A stretch of 64,000 bases of DNA. Source: Paraburkholderia sp. UYCP14C (GTDB lineage Bacteria; Pseudomonadota; Gammaproteobacteria; Burkholderiales; Burkholderiaceae). Under the pieces are notes generated by a model, which saw nothing but the letters and a program-made list of their open reading frames with translations, was not told the origin of the DNA and did not search any database. A program made the translations under genes and the position numbers. Location of the stretch: the NCBI RefSeq assembly GCF_004197395.1, contig NZ_SELS01000002.1, forward strand, positions 270,649-334,648, read 5' to 3'. Positions 42,926-57,775 of this stretch are shown piece after piece. Position 1 is the stretch's first letter, and every line of letters starts with the position of its first letter.

Positions 42926-45307
42926 TCAGACTCCCCGGCGCCGCGCGGCCAGTTCCTGCAACGCCGTGAACGCGCCGATCGCGAGAGCCAGGCCGGCGAG
43001 CGCGCCGAGCACGCCGAGCAGCACCGGATGCTGGATCGCCTTACTCCACAACCGCGCATACCAGGGCACGTAGCCGACCAGATAGGTATCGCCGACGCGC
43101 ATGCTGTCGACCTTGCCATCGCGCAGCAACGCGACGTCGCCCTGCAATTGCGCGACGCGGTCGGGCTTTTCGAGCATGTCGAGCAGTTGCGACAACTGCT
43201 GTTGATCGGTGGCGCTCAGCGCAACGACGCTGCGTCCGTGGCTGCCCGGCAGTTCGAAGCCCATCAGCGCGGCGAGCGGTCCGTCGCGTTCGATGCGCGC
43301 GCCGCCGTCCGAGCGATGCGCGTCGTTGCGACGGGCGCCGCCGCGCCACTGCTCGTCGACCGCGAACGCGGCGCGCGCGAGCGGGCCGGACGCAGCGGTG
43401 CCCGGCGCAGCGGCGCCCGACGCAGCGGCGTCGCCCGACTGGGCACCGATCGTCAGCGGCAATGCATGCGGCCAGCGGGCGAGCCACGGCGCCGAGCCGT
43501 TGCCGCCGATCACGAGCAGATCCTTGCCGCTCAGCTGCGCGAGCTCGCGCGGCCGCGCAACCTGCACGCGCAGCGCCGGATAGCCGGTCCACTGCCCCAT
43601 GTGACCGAGCATCGTCAGCAGGCTTTCGAGCTCCTGCGGCGCGGGATGCTCGGGAATCACGACGGCCGTCTGCGACAGGTCCGCGTAGCGCGTGAACGGA
43701 AAGCCGCTGTTCGCGAAGAACGCGAGGTTCGGCATCTGCGCGAAGTGGACGAAGTCCGAGAAGTCGATCGTCGAATCGGGATCGACCGCGGCCTGCACCG
43801 GATTGGTCGCGACGCCCTGGCATAGCCCGGTCTTCTGCGAATCGAGATTGAAGCGCAGTTGCAGCTGGTTCGAGCTGCCGACGCGGAATGCCGGAATGTC
43901 GAGCGCGCTCGTCGCACGGTTGCCGTTGTTCGACAGCACCGGCAGTTGCAGGCGGCCCTGCGCGTCGTCGGCGCTCGCGAGCGCGAGGCGGTACGACTTG
44001 ACCAGCTGATCGTTGATCTGCACCGCGAGCGCCGAATTGTTCTGCACGGTCGGCGCGGTGTAGCGGTACTTCAGACTCAGCGGCACGCCCGCACCGTTCC
44101 ACGAGTACAGATCGGCGGGCACGCGCAGGTTCAGGCGGATCGCGTCCGGCGCGCTGCCGCGCACCTGCAGTTGCGACGGATCGTCGATCAGCTCCTTGAA
44201 CGCGACCGGCCGGTCGACCGGCAGCCAGCGCGGCGCGTCGTAGGGCTTCCTCGGCGCGCCGGCGGCGAGCTGCGTGATGCGCACCGCGGGGCCCGCGAGC
44301 GCGGTCGTGCCGAGCACGAGCGCGGTGCTCGCTTCGTCGACTTCGGCGGCGCTGCGGCCGGTCACGATCAGCAGCTTGCGGTTGGGCGCGACGGGATTGT
44401 CCGCGACGATCAGCATCGGGCCATTGACCGGCGGCAGCGTGAGGCCGGCGGGCAACTGCTCGCTGCGCGCGACGACGACCGCGTGCGAGTCGGTGGGCAA
44501 CGTCGACAGCGCCGGAAAGCGCGCCTGCCGGTAGTCGGCCTGCGCGCCGAACCACGACGCGAGCACGCCCGCGCTGCGCAGGGTCGCGTTGTCGGCGGCG
44601 GCCGGCAGCACGAACGGCAGACGCAACCGCGACGCATCGCGGTGATCGAAGAACGGCGCGGGCAGCAGCGCGAGGTCGTCGGGCAAACGGATCGGCGCGG
44701 TATCGACGATGAATTCGCTCGACGGACTCACGTCGGCCCACAGCGCCGAGTTCTCGGGGTCTTCGCAATGCTCGAGCGTGTAATGCGCGATCAGGCGCAG
44801 ACCGATCTGGTTGTAGTCGGTCAGAAAGCGCGGATCGAGCGCGATGTCCTGCGTGACGAGCTTGCCGGCGTGCTCGCGGTCGAACGGCACGGTCGCGACG
44901 ACTTCGTTGTTGACCGACACCTTCAGATGCGACATCGCAAACACGAGCGACGGCGAATACGTGTAGCGCAAGCGCAGGCGCGCGGCCGTGACCACGCGAT
45001 CGAGCCGCACGCCGAGATTGACGGTGCGGGCGTCTTCGACGCCGCGCAGCGTCAGCGGCTGATACGCGCCTAGCGTTGCGAACGAAACGCGCGACGCGCT
45101 GGAGCCGGATGCGGGCGTTGGGATGGCGTCGTTGTCGACGTAGTTGGCGTTGGCGTTGGCAGCACTCGCGCTAACGATGGTCGACGCGGCCGGCGCATTC
45201 GCCGCCGCGACGGCGACAGGCATCGACGGCGCGGCTCCCGACACAGCCGCGTATAGCGCGCCGACGACGGCGGTCAGCGAAAGGCACAACGACACAACTG
45301 GTTTCAT
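42926..45307 (-). CDS. bcsB: Cellulose synthase periplasmic subunit BcsB
   Basis: The 793-residue protein has a signal peptide (MKPVVSLCLSLTAVVGALYAAVSGA). Two carbohydrate-binding/flavodoxin-like halves follow: FATLGAYQPLTLRGVEDARTVNLGVRLDRVV, HYTLEHCEDPENSALWADVS with its Cys, and FRVGSSNQLQLRFNLDSQKTGLCQ. A C-terminal membrane anchor (HPVLLGVLGALAGLALAIGAFTALQEL) contacts BcsA. It guides the glucan through the periplasm and activates BcsA. The frame is open upstream to 45523, but ATG 45307 starts precisely at the signal peptide. It is the first gene of the bcs operon. Confidence 0.95.
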   Translation of the reverse strand: MKPVVSLCLSLTAVVGALYAAVSGAAPSMPVAVAAANAPAASTIVSASAANANANYVDNDAIPTPASGSSASRVSFATLGAYQPLTLRGVEDARTVNLGVRLDRVVTAARLRLRYTYSPSLVFAMSHLKVSVNNEVVATVPFDREHAGKLVTQDIALDPRFLTDYNQIGLRLIAHYTLEHCEDPENSALWADVSPSSEFIVDTAPIRLPDDLALLPAPFFDHRDASRLRLPFVLPAAADNATLRSAGVLASWFGAQADYRQARFPALSTLPTDSHAVVVARSEQLPAGLTLPPVNGPMLIVADNPVAPNRKLLIVTGRSAAEVDEASTALVLGTTALAGPAVRITQLAAGAPRKPYDAPRWLPVDRPVAFKELIDDPSQLQVRGSAPDAIRLNLRVPADLYSWNGAGVPLSLKYRYTAPTVQNNSALAVQINDQLVKSYRLALASADDAQGRLQLPVLSNNGNRATSALDIPAFRVGSSNQLQLRFNLDSQKTGLCQGVATNPVQAAVDPDSTIDFSDFVHFAQMPNLAFFANSGFPFTRYADLSQTAVVIPEHPAPQELESLLTMLGHMGQWTGYPALRVQVARPRELAQLSGKDLLVIGGNGSAPWLARWPHALPLTIGAQSGDAAASGAAAPGTAASGPLARAAFAVDEQWRGGARRNDAHRSDGGARIERDGPLAALMGFELPGSHGRSVVALSATDQQQLSQLLDMLEKPDRVAQLQGDVALLRDGKVDSMRVGDTYLVGYVPWYARLWSKAIQHPVLLGVLGALAGLALAIGAFTALQELAARRRGV

Positions 45308-45702
45308 GAACAACTCAGCTTGTTGGACCTCGACCGTGCGCGCCCGAGCGCGCCGATGACGGTGCGAATCCGGTCTGCCGCGCGAGCGCGCGAAGTGGGA
45401 AAACGGATTGCCGGGCGCACGCCACAGCAGAGACAGGCGGCGGCACACCATGCCTCGTATACGGAAAATCCGGCGAAACCTTGAGCGGAACGAGCGACGG
45501 GGATGGCCAGCACATGAGCGCAAGCGGCAGCAGCCCTAACCGGTTATGCGTTCTGTTTGTTTTTCCGAAGCCGGTCGGTCAGGCGAGAAGGTGCCAGGTG
45601 CCTGCCGCTGTTGGGCGGCGCCAAGATATCACAATTTGCAACGTTATTGACATCTTGTAACATTTACGGTCATTTGCTGCACTTCAAAAGTCACCCCGAA
45701 CC
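45308..45702. promoter_or_regulatory. Divergent bcsB-dgkA intergenic region with dgkA promoter candidate
   Basis: The gap must hold the bcs operon promoter and the dgkA promoter. For dgkA, TTGACA at 45647-45652 and TCATTT at 45670-45675 with a 17-base spacer form a fair sigma-70 candidate, 27 bases before the ATG. No clear bcs promoter or c-di-GMP riboswitch was found. Confidence 0.5.
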
Positions 45703-46152
45703 ATGCAAGAACCGGCCGATTCCCCCGCGTCACCCCGCAGCGCGCGTTCCCCCGCTCACTCCATCGCGCCACCCGCGAAGCGCAGCGGCCCGCTGCGCGG
45801 GTTGTTCGCGTTGCGGCATTCGTACGCCGGCGTCGTCGCGACATTGCGCGCGGAAAGTGCGTTCCGTCAGGAAGCCGCGCTCGCGGCGATCCTCGTGCCG
45901 GTCGCGTTCGCGATACCGGTCGACCCGATCGCGCGCGTGCTGCTGATCGGATCGGTGCTGCTCGTGCTGCTGGTGGAGCTATTGAATTCGGCGATCGAGG
46001 CCACCATCGACCGGATCTCGTTCGAACGGCACGAATTGTCGAAACGAGCGAAAGACTGCGGCAGCGCGGCCGTGACGATCGCGCTGCTCATCTGTGTGCT
46101 GAGCTGGGGTGTGCTGTGCGGGCCGCTGGCGTATCACTGGCTACGCGGGTGA
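45703..46152 (+). CDS. dgkA: Diacylglycerol kinase DgkA
   Basis: The 149-residue protein has the small integral-membrane DgkA fold with three helices: ESAFRQEAALAAILVPVAFAIPVD, then VLLIGSVLLVLLVELLNSAIEATIDRISFERHELSKRAKDCGSAAVTIALL. The ELLNSAIEATIDRI motif and RAKDCGSAAV are the family signatures. It phosphorylates diacylglycerol released during membrane and periplasmic glucan metabolism. A 40-residue Ser/Pro-rich N-terminal extension precedes the core, longer than in E. coli. It is divergent from the cellulose operon. Confidence 0.95.
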   Translation: MQEPADSPASPRSARSPAHSIAPPAKRSGPLRGLFALRHSYAGVVATLRAESAFRQEAALAAILVPVAFAIPVDPIARVLLIGSVLLVLLVELLNSAIEATIDRISFERHELSKRAKDCGSAAVTIALLICVLSWGVLCGPLAYHWLRG

Positions 46153-46367
46153 GGTGTGGCGCGTTCCACCGTTCTGCGTAGTCCCTGCCATGGTTGGTGT
46201 GTTGCGGGTCCATGGACGCGGGTGCAAACGCAAACGTTGGCGGCGACAAAACAATGGCACGTCTATTGCTAAATTCCGCTCGCCGGCATCTCACCCGCGA
46301 AGCCGCGTGACGTACGCAACGGGGCGCCGTTCAAGCGTCATTTCAACCATCCACCGGTGGAGGCACC

Positions 46368-46529
46368 ATGCTTCGATACGCTGTGATTTTCTTCATCATC
46401 GCCATCATCGCCGCAGTGTTCGGCTTTGGAGGCATCGCCGCGGGCGCGACCGAAATCGCCAAGGTATTGTTCTTCATCTTCCTGGTGATCTTCCTCGTCA
46501 CCCTGCTGATGGGCGTGATCCGACGCTGA
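46368..46529 (+). CDS. DUF1328 small membrane protein
   Basis: The 53-residue protein ([22 protein letters not shown], then [20 protein letters not shown], ending LLMGVIRR) is a typical DUF1328/YtjA-type two-helix inner-membrane peptide. A perfect GGAGG lies seven bases before the ATG. Proteins of this kind are often stress-induced, but their biochemistry is unknown. It is monocistronic, between dgkA and a convergent acetyltransferase gene. Confidence 0.9.
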   Translation: MLRYAVIFFIIAIIAAVFGFGGIAAGATEIAKVLFFIFLVIFLVTLLMGVIRR

Positions 46530-46739
46530 CGGCTGCACACAGCGTTCGGAGAATTCACGCCTCGCCCGATGCGAACCGGTGGCGCCGCGGTGGTGCCACG
46601 TCGCGGTTTGCACTGCCGTTATCGCCATTGCAATACTTGCCGCAGCATATTGCAATTGTTGCCGACGCATCGGGCGCTTCACCTCTGCTCCCGCTCCGCT
46701 TCTTTTCTTCGCATGCCGCAAAGCCGGGCGGCATTGCTT

Positions 46740-47378
46740 TCAGGCCGCACGCGCAATCGGCGGCGTCGCGTGTAGACGGCGCGACCAGTTCGCGAGCGTG
46801 CGCATCGCAACCGGCGGCTTGCTCAGAATCGCGCTGTCGTAGCGCTTGCCGGCGAAGCGCACGAAATCGACGATACGAAACCCCTGCCCGCGATAGAACG
46901 CAATCTGCCGCGCGGCCGGTTGCGGCGTATCGAGCGCAAGTTGCGCATAGCCGCGCGTCGCGGCCCAGTGTTCGGCGAACGCGATCAGCAACGTGCCGAT
47001 GCCGCGTGCCTGCCACGCCGGATCGACCGCGAACTGCCGCAAGCTCGCGACATCGCCGTGCCGGTACAGCTCGCAAGATGATTCGCCATCCGAAGCATAG
47101 AGCGTCATCGTGCCGACGATCTGTCCTTCGCATACCGCGACATGGCAGTCGCCGCGCAGCACGCGTTCACGGGTCGTCCCGATGGTCTGATCGACGCACG
47201 TGCAATTGAGTCCCTGCGCGCCGAGCGGTGCGAACGCGCGATGCAGCAGCGCCGTCAACGCGACGAACGAATCGCGCGACGCGTCGAAGCGTCTGAGTTC
47301 GACGTGGCTGGCACCACGATACACATAGCGGACGGGAACGGCTTGCGGACGGCTTGTGCGACGCTTCACGTTGAGCAC
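46740..47378 (-). CDS. GNAT-family N-acetyltransferase
   Basis: The product has a GNAT core: HVAVCEGQIVGTMTLY (beta strands), then LRQFAVDPAWQARGIGTLLIAFAEHWAATRGYAQLAL, with the acetyl-CoA-binding QARGIGTLL motif, and ARQIAFYRGQGFRIVD. The substrate is unknown. The start is uncertain. GTG 47378 is chosen, but GTG 47369 and an upstream codon at 47429 are also in frame, and a GAGG near 47380 favours a start in this area. It is convergent with the DUF1328 gene. Confidence 0.85.
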   Translation of the reverse strand: MLNVKRRTSRPQAVPVRYVYRGASHVELRRFDASRDSFVALTALLHRAFAPLGAQGLNCTCVDQTIGTTRERVLRGDCHVAVCEGQIVGTMTLYASDGESSCELYRHGDVASLRQFAVDPAWQARGIGTLLIAFAEHWAATRGYAQLALDTPQPAARQIAFYRGQGFRIVDFVRFAGKRYDSAILSKPPVAMRTLANWSRRLHATPPIARAA

Positions 47379-47468
47379 CTCGTGCTGACTGGATGCCCGA
47401 AGTGTAGGGATGGCCCGTGAGCGTCTCAAGAAAAAATGTCGTAAATACTCAGGCCGCTCACCGGTCGT

Positions 47469-48005
47469 TCACGAGATGTTTTCCGCTTCGTACAGACGGC
47501 GGCCGGCCGCGTCCTTGCTGCCGAGGATCGGCTGAAAGTCGATCGGCCACTCGATGCCGATGTCGGGATCGGACCATAGCAGGCAGCGCTCCAGCTCGGG
47601 AAACCAGTACTCGGTGGTCTTCCACACGCACTCGGCGACATCGGACAGCACGACGAACCCGTGCGCGAAACCGGGCGGCACCCAGATCTGCCGCTGGTTG
47701 ACTTCGCCCAGATACTCGCCGCACCATTTGCCGAAGCTCGGCGAGTTCAGGCGCACGTCGACCACGACGTCGAAGATCTCGCCGCGCACGACGCGCAGCA
47801 GCCGTCCCTGCGGACGCTGCACCTGGTAGTGCAAGCCGCGCAGCACGCCATGCACGGCGCGCAGATGGCGGTCCTGCACGAAGTTGAAACCTTGCGCGAC
47901 GTCGTCCGCAAACTCGTCCGCGCTGAAACTCTCGAAGCAGAAGCCGAACTCGTCGACGAACACTTCCGGCTCGATGAGTTTCACCTCCGGCAATGCCGTC
48001 GCCAT
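47469..48005 (-). CDS. rfbC: dTDP-4-dehydrorhamnose 3,5-epimerase (RfbC/RmlC family)
   Basis: The protein shows the RmlC cupin signatures: EVFVDEFGFCFESFSADEFAD, FVQDRHLRAVHGVLRGLHYQ with the catalytic His, QGRLLRVVRGEIFDVVVDVRLNSPSFG, and QIWVPPGFAHGFVVLSD. It makes dTDP-L-rhamnose precursors for O-antigen or exopolysaccharide. DEFGF replaces the more common DERGF. ATG 48005 (MATALPEVKL) aligns best with homologues; ATG 48020 and GTG 48026 are alternatives. No other rml genes are adjacent, so this is an isolated copy. Confidence 0.9.
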   Translation of the reverse strand: MATALPEVKLIEPEVFVDEFGFCFESFSADEFADDVAQGFNFVQDRHLRAVHGVLRGLHYQVQRPQGRLLRVVRGEIFDVVVDVRLNSPSFGKWCGEYLGEVNQRQIWVPPGFAHGFVVLSDVAECVWKTTEYWFPELERCLLWSDPDIGIEWPIDFQPILGSKDAAGRRLYEAENIS

Positions 48006-48136
48006 GACCCTGTTGCCCATCGCCACTGTGCTCGTAAAAAGGCTGGCCAGCGAAGATACGGCCGCTTTCGCGACCGAGTCCGACAGACGAGGCGCACCCG
48101 CGACGCGGGCGCACTATCGCGTGCTAAAGCGACATC

Positions 48137-49129
48137 CTACGCCTCAGTGGCCGCCCTGCTACGGGCGCGATACTCGGTTGGCGACAATGCCATGCGTTTG
48201 CGGAAGATTTTCGCGAGACGATCGCCGTTGCCGGTGCCGCTGCGACGCGCGATCTTGTCGACCGGCAATTCGGTCTCGGTCAGGAAGTTGCAGGCGATGC
48301 GCAGCCGCACCTGCAGCAGGTAGTCCGACGGCGTGACCTGCATCTCATGCTTGAAACGGCGCAGGAAATTGCGCTCGCTCATTGCGGCGACCTGCGCGGC
48401 ATCGGCGACCGAGACCGGACGGTCGCAGTTCGCCTCCATCCAGCGCGCGGCCGCGCGAATCTTCTCCGCGACGCTCAGCGTGCCGCCCTCCGCCGGCAGC
48501 GGCACCCACGTCGCGGCCATGCCGGGCATCACGCGATCGGCGACGCTGCGCGCAAGCTCGGCGCCCAGGTCGCGCTTGATGAACATCAGCGCGCTGCGGG
48601 CGCAGTCGTGACGGTCGTTGGCCGCGCTGAACGCGCCTTCGCTCGCGCTCGCACCCGGGTAGCGGCTCATCAGGCCGTCATGCTCGGTCGGGCCGGCCGC
48701 TTCGAGCACGAGGCGTCCCTCGCCGATCGTTTCGATCGCGCGCGTGCGCGATTGCACCGCGCGCAGCCAGTTCAGCAGACGTTCGTCGCGCGCGGCCACA
48801 TGGGCGCCATAGCCGCCGGCGATGAACAGCACGTCGAAACCACCGCCAAAGCGCGTGTCGATGCGGTCGGTCCAGATGCGCGCCGACGACGAGCTGGCGA
48901 CATTGCCGCCGTCCATCGACAGGAACTGCACGTCGTAGGGCGGATCTTCCCCGTCTCGCGTGCCGGCGAACTCATTGGCGGTCTGGAACATTTCGACGAC
49001 GGTACCCGGGCCGAGCAGCCAGAACCCATCGAACAGCAGAATGCCGATTCGCCGCGCTGCAGTACGGACGTTCAAGGCGGGCGTGTGCAGCCACGTAATT
49101 CTCGTAGTATCAAGGTGCATGTGCGGCAT
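48137..49129 (-). CDS. GlxA-type AraC-family regulator (DJ-1/PfpI plus AraC)
   Basis: The 330-residue protein has an N-terminal class I glutamine-amidotransferase-like domain: RRIGILLFDGFWLLGPGTVVEMFQTANEFAG and GGGFDVLFIAGGYGAHVAARDERLLNWLRAV. The nucleophile Cys is replaced, so it is not an active enzyme. Two AraC helix-turn-helix motifs follow: VSVADAAQVAAMSERNFLRRFKHEMQVTPSDYLLQVRL and PVDKIARRSGTGNGDRLAKIFRKRMALSPTEYRAR. Such proteins activate metabolic or exopolysaccharide genes. A long AT-rich leader with repeats lies upstream. The rfbC gene next door is a plausible target but this is inference. Confidence 0.9.
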   Translation of the reverse strand: MPHMHLDTTRITWLHTPALNVRTAARRIGILLFDGFWLLGPGTVVEMFQTANEFAGTRDGEDPPYDVQFLSMDGGNVASSSSARIWTDRIDTRFGGGFDVLFIAGGYGAHVAARDERLLNWLRAVQSRTRAIETIGEGRLVLEAAGPTEHDGLMSRYPGASASEGAFSAANDRHDCARSALMFIKRDLGAELARSVADRVMPGMAATWVPLPAEGGTLSVAEKIRAAARWMEANCDRPVSVADAAQVAAMSERNFLRRFKHEMQVTPSDYLLQVRLRIACNFLTETELPVDKIARRSGTGNGDRLAKIFRKRMALSPTEYRARSRAATEA

Positions 49130-49921
49130 GATCTATCCCCAAACGGTCATACGTTGCGGACCCCGATTTGCCTCGTCATCAGACGAAACAAGAGAATGCA
49201 GTTATTACGGCGGAAAAAGAGACTAACGCCGCATAAAGGATTAAGCGTGATGTTAGCGGAATGGATCGCTATAGTAAATTTGAAAAGCAAATTTCATCAT
49301 GACGGCCCTTGTCTGAGGAAAAGTTGTTATTGAGCGATTGATATGAGCGCTCGACAAGTCAAACAACTATGCCAGGCCGCGTGAAGAGCTTATCGATATC
49401 TTATCGCAAAGCCTTGATGGACGGCACTCTCGCGCATTCCGGCAAAGTTACCGATAATGCGAAGAACGTGATTGCGCGTTACCGAGTACGTTTCTTGCGC
49501 GGTTCAAAAATGTTTCAATTGTGAACTGCTTATCGCCGGGTTAATGCCGATGCTATTCGGTATTTTATTCGCAAAGCGTAAATTTATTGCCCGTCGTATT
49601 AGGCATTTCGACGGCATTCGTTCCGCACCTCAAATTAATATCCAAATGCAGATTTATTGCGGGTTCTAAAAATGTTTCGATATTGAAACATCAACGGCGC
49701 TTTTCGTATGATTTAAAGATCGCCTGCGCCGCTCCTGTCGAATCCGGAATGATTGGATGCAGTGCAGCAATCACATCTGACGAACTCGCCAGAAGGCGCG
49801 CGCGTTGCAACCTGCGAGGTTGCAACGGCACATCTGAAGCGCGCGAGGAATGCGGCAAGCCGCCGGCTGGTGAGCGGAATCGCGGCGCGCCACTGCCGCG
49901 CCGCCGCTCGTCACCCTTGTG
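49130..49921. other. 792-bp AT-rich non-coding region with repeats
   Basis: No supported gene. It holds a direct repeat GGTTC(T)AAAAATGTTTC at 49501-49516 and 49662-49678. There is an inverted repeat ATGTTTC-GATATT-GAAACAT at 49672-49691, and a strong hairpin CGTTGCAACC-TGCGA-GGTTGCAACG at 49803-49827, about 95 bases past the uvrA stop. The composition is clearly less GC-rich than the genes on either side. Confidence 0.6.
49803..49827. repeat. Perfect 10-bp inverted repeat downstream of uvrA
   Basis: Arms 49803-49812 (CGTTGCAACC) and 49818-49827 (GGTTGCAACG) flank a 5-base loop. It could end uvrA transcription by hairpin formation or act as an operator, but there is no T-run. Confidence 0.65.
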
Positions 49922-55888
<5,967 letters not shown>

Positions 55889-55979
55889 CTCTCACGGCCG
55901 GCTCTCGCGACCGCGCAAGTTCGGTGCAGCCGGGTCGGCGCGGGGGCGCCCGGAAGCCTGGCTGTAGGGGGATACTATA

Positions 55980-55995
55980 CTGTATGTTTATACAG
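55980..55995. promoter_or_regulatory. LexA (SOS) box within the uvrA promoter
   Basis: CTGTATGTTTATACAG has the form CTGT-N8-ACAG with a near-palindromic middle, the classic LexA box. On the minus strand it lies between TGGAAA (a -35-like hexamer) and TATAGT (a -10-like hexamer) with 17-base spacing. It ends about 90 bases upstream of the double UvrA start. Confidence 0.8.
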
Positions 55996-56077
55996 TTTTC
56001 CATGACCGGCGCGAGCGCGCCTCGGGTCTGGACCGGCGGGGATCCGCAAATCGCCGCGCCGCGGCCAGGACGGCCGG

Positions 56078-57595
56078 CTAGCCGAGCGCGCTTTCCAGCG
56101 GCGACGGGTACCCTGTCGCCGCCAGCATGGCCGGGCCCGCCTGCGTGTCGCGCGCGGCAGCGTCGCCGAGCGCATGCGCGACGCAGCGCCTCGCCAGCAC
56201 GTCGGTCGGATCGACGAGCCGCACCATCCGCCCGCCCGGATACGCGAGCGCCGGCTCGCGCAACAGCAATGGCAGTTCGGTGCACGCGAGCACGATGACC
56301 TGCACACCCTGCGCGACCAGATCGTCGACGGCCGCCGTGAGGTCGTCGCAGCATTGGCCCGACGTATGACCGGCCTTCGCGCCCTGCGGCCCGTAAATCG
56401 CGTTCATCAGACGCGCCTGCGCGGCCGCGCGCGGCACGATCTGCGCGAACCCGCGCGCGTCGAGCGCCTGTTCGTAGACGCGGCTCGCGAGCGTGCCCGA
56501 GGTGGCCAGCACACCCACTTCGCGCAGACCCGGCAAGGTCTCGCGTAGATAGTCGGCCGTGCAACTGAGCATATTGACGATCGGCACGCGCAGCGCCGGC
56601 TGGAGCCGCTCGACGAACGCATGCGCGGTATTGCACGGAATCGCAATCAGATCGGCGCCGCCCTCCTCGAGCGTTTTGCAGGCCGCGTACAGCGCGAGCG
56701 TCGGGTCGTCGCCGCGCTCGAGCAGCGCCGCGGTGCGATCGGGGATCTGCGGATTCTGCTCGACCATGATCCGGAGATGGTCCTGGTCGCGCACGCCCGG
56801 CGTGTTGCGCACGACCTTGGCAAGGAAATCGACGGTCGCGGCCGGCCCGATGCCGCCGACCACGCCGAGCCGGAACGCCCGCTCCGGCTGCGTGTACTGC
56901 GCCTGCGCGACGTAGCGCGCGTACACCTGGTTCGTATCGACGAGCGGCACCTCGATGCGCCCGAGCGCGCGTTGCACGAGGCCGATTTCCGCCAGCCCCG
57001 GCACGATCACGTCGACGCCCTGCGCGACCAGATCCGCGCACGCCGCGCGCAGCAGTTCGAGAGGACGCCCGTGCAGGCGGCCATCGCGAATGCCCTCGTC
57101 TCCAAATACGGCGCTCGTCACACAGTCGACACCGGTGTTATTGCGCGGATGGCACACGTCGAACCGACTGGCTTCGAAGTAACGCTCGAACAGGCCGTTC
57201 GCGCGAATCGCCGCCGACGTCAGCACGCCGATGCGCCGGGCCGACGGATAGCTGCGTCGCACGTGCGCCGACAGCGCGGTCATGATGTTGGCGACCGGCA
57301 CGGACACGTTGGCCGTGAGTTCGTCGATGAAGGTGTGGCTCAGAAAGCATGGCAGCACGATCGCATCGACACCGCGTTTTTCGAACGCGCGCATCGTGTC
57401 GAGCATGTGGACCTTGAACTGTGCGCTCGTCGGATCGGGTGCGGCGGGCCCCTGCCAGGAGCGCGGTTCGAGGATCAGATCGAACGGGCGCGCTGCGCCT
57501 GGCCGGTGCGACGCCGTGCTCATCCGGCTGAGGATGTCGGCGCTGGCGAACTGCGCCGCGCCAGCCGCCACACCCAGCGAACGAAATCGATTCAT
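56078..57595 (-). CDS. Tandem aspartate/glutamate racemase-fold protein
   Basis: The 505-residue protein is two Asp/Glu racemase-like domains in tandem. Each normally uses two cysteines. The C-terminal domain keeps both: IAIPCNTAHAF (Cys321) and VLACTEL (Cys438), with GVVGGIGPAATVDF at its start. The N-terminal domain has VLPCFLSHTF (Cys83), but the second position reads VPGLAEIG (residues 198-205), so that cysteine is lost. Its start also lacks the glycine loop. Family members are racemases, maleate isomerases or hydantoin racemases, so the substrate is open. It follows an MHS transporter and a CoA-transferase/dehydrogenase pair and may join that operon. Confidence 0.88.
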   Translation of the reverse strand: MNRFRSLGVAAGAAQFASADILSRMSTASHRPGAARPFDLILEPRSWQGPAAPDPTSAQFKVHMLDTMRAFEKRGVDAIVLPCFLSHTFIDELTANVSVPVANIMTALSAHVRRSYPSARRIGVLTSAAIRANGLFERYFEASRFDVCHPRNNTGVDCVTSAVFGDEGIRDGRLHGRPLELLRAACADLVAQGVDVIVPGLAEIGLVQRALGRIEVPLVDTNQVYARYVAQAQYTQPERAFRLGVVGGIGPAATVDFLAKVVRNTPGVRDQDHLRIMVEQNPQIPDRTAALLERGDDPTLALYAACKTLEEGGADLIAIPCNTAHAFVERLQPALRVPIVNMLSCTADYLRETLPGLREVGVLATSGTLASRVYEQALDARGFAQIVPRAAAQARLMNAIYGPQGAKAGHTSGQCCDDLTAAVDDLVAQGVQVIVLACTELPLLLREPALAYPGGRMVRLVDPTDVLARRCVAHALGDAAARDTQAGPAMLAATGYPSPLESALG

Positions 57596-57775
57596 GATCA
57601 GATCCCCCGGTCGTTCTTTGCGTCCACCCTCGATCTCGGGTGGCTTTCTGCGCGCTTGAGAATGACATTATGCGAGCGGCAGATGTTCTGGGGTTAACCA
57701 CGAAATAGCATTACCTTGCGTTCGCGCAGGCGCATGGCCGTCACGGCCCCGCGACGGCACCGGCGACGGCGGCAC

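Noticed and set aside
45308-45702. c-di-GMP riboswitch ahead of bcsB
   Set aside because: I searched for the conserved GEMM-like elements by eye and did not find them.
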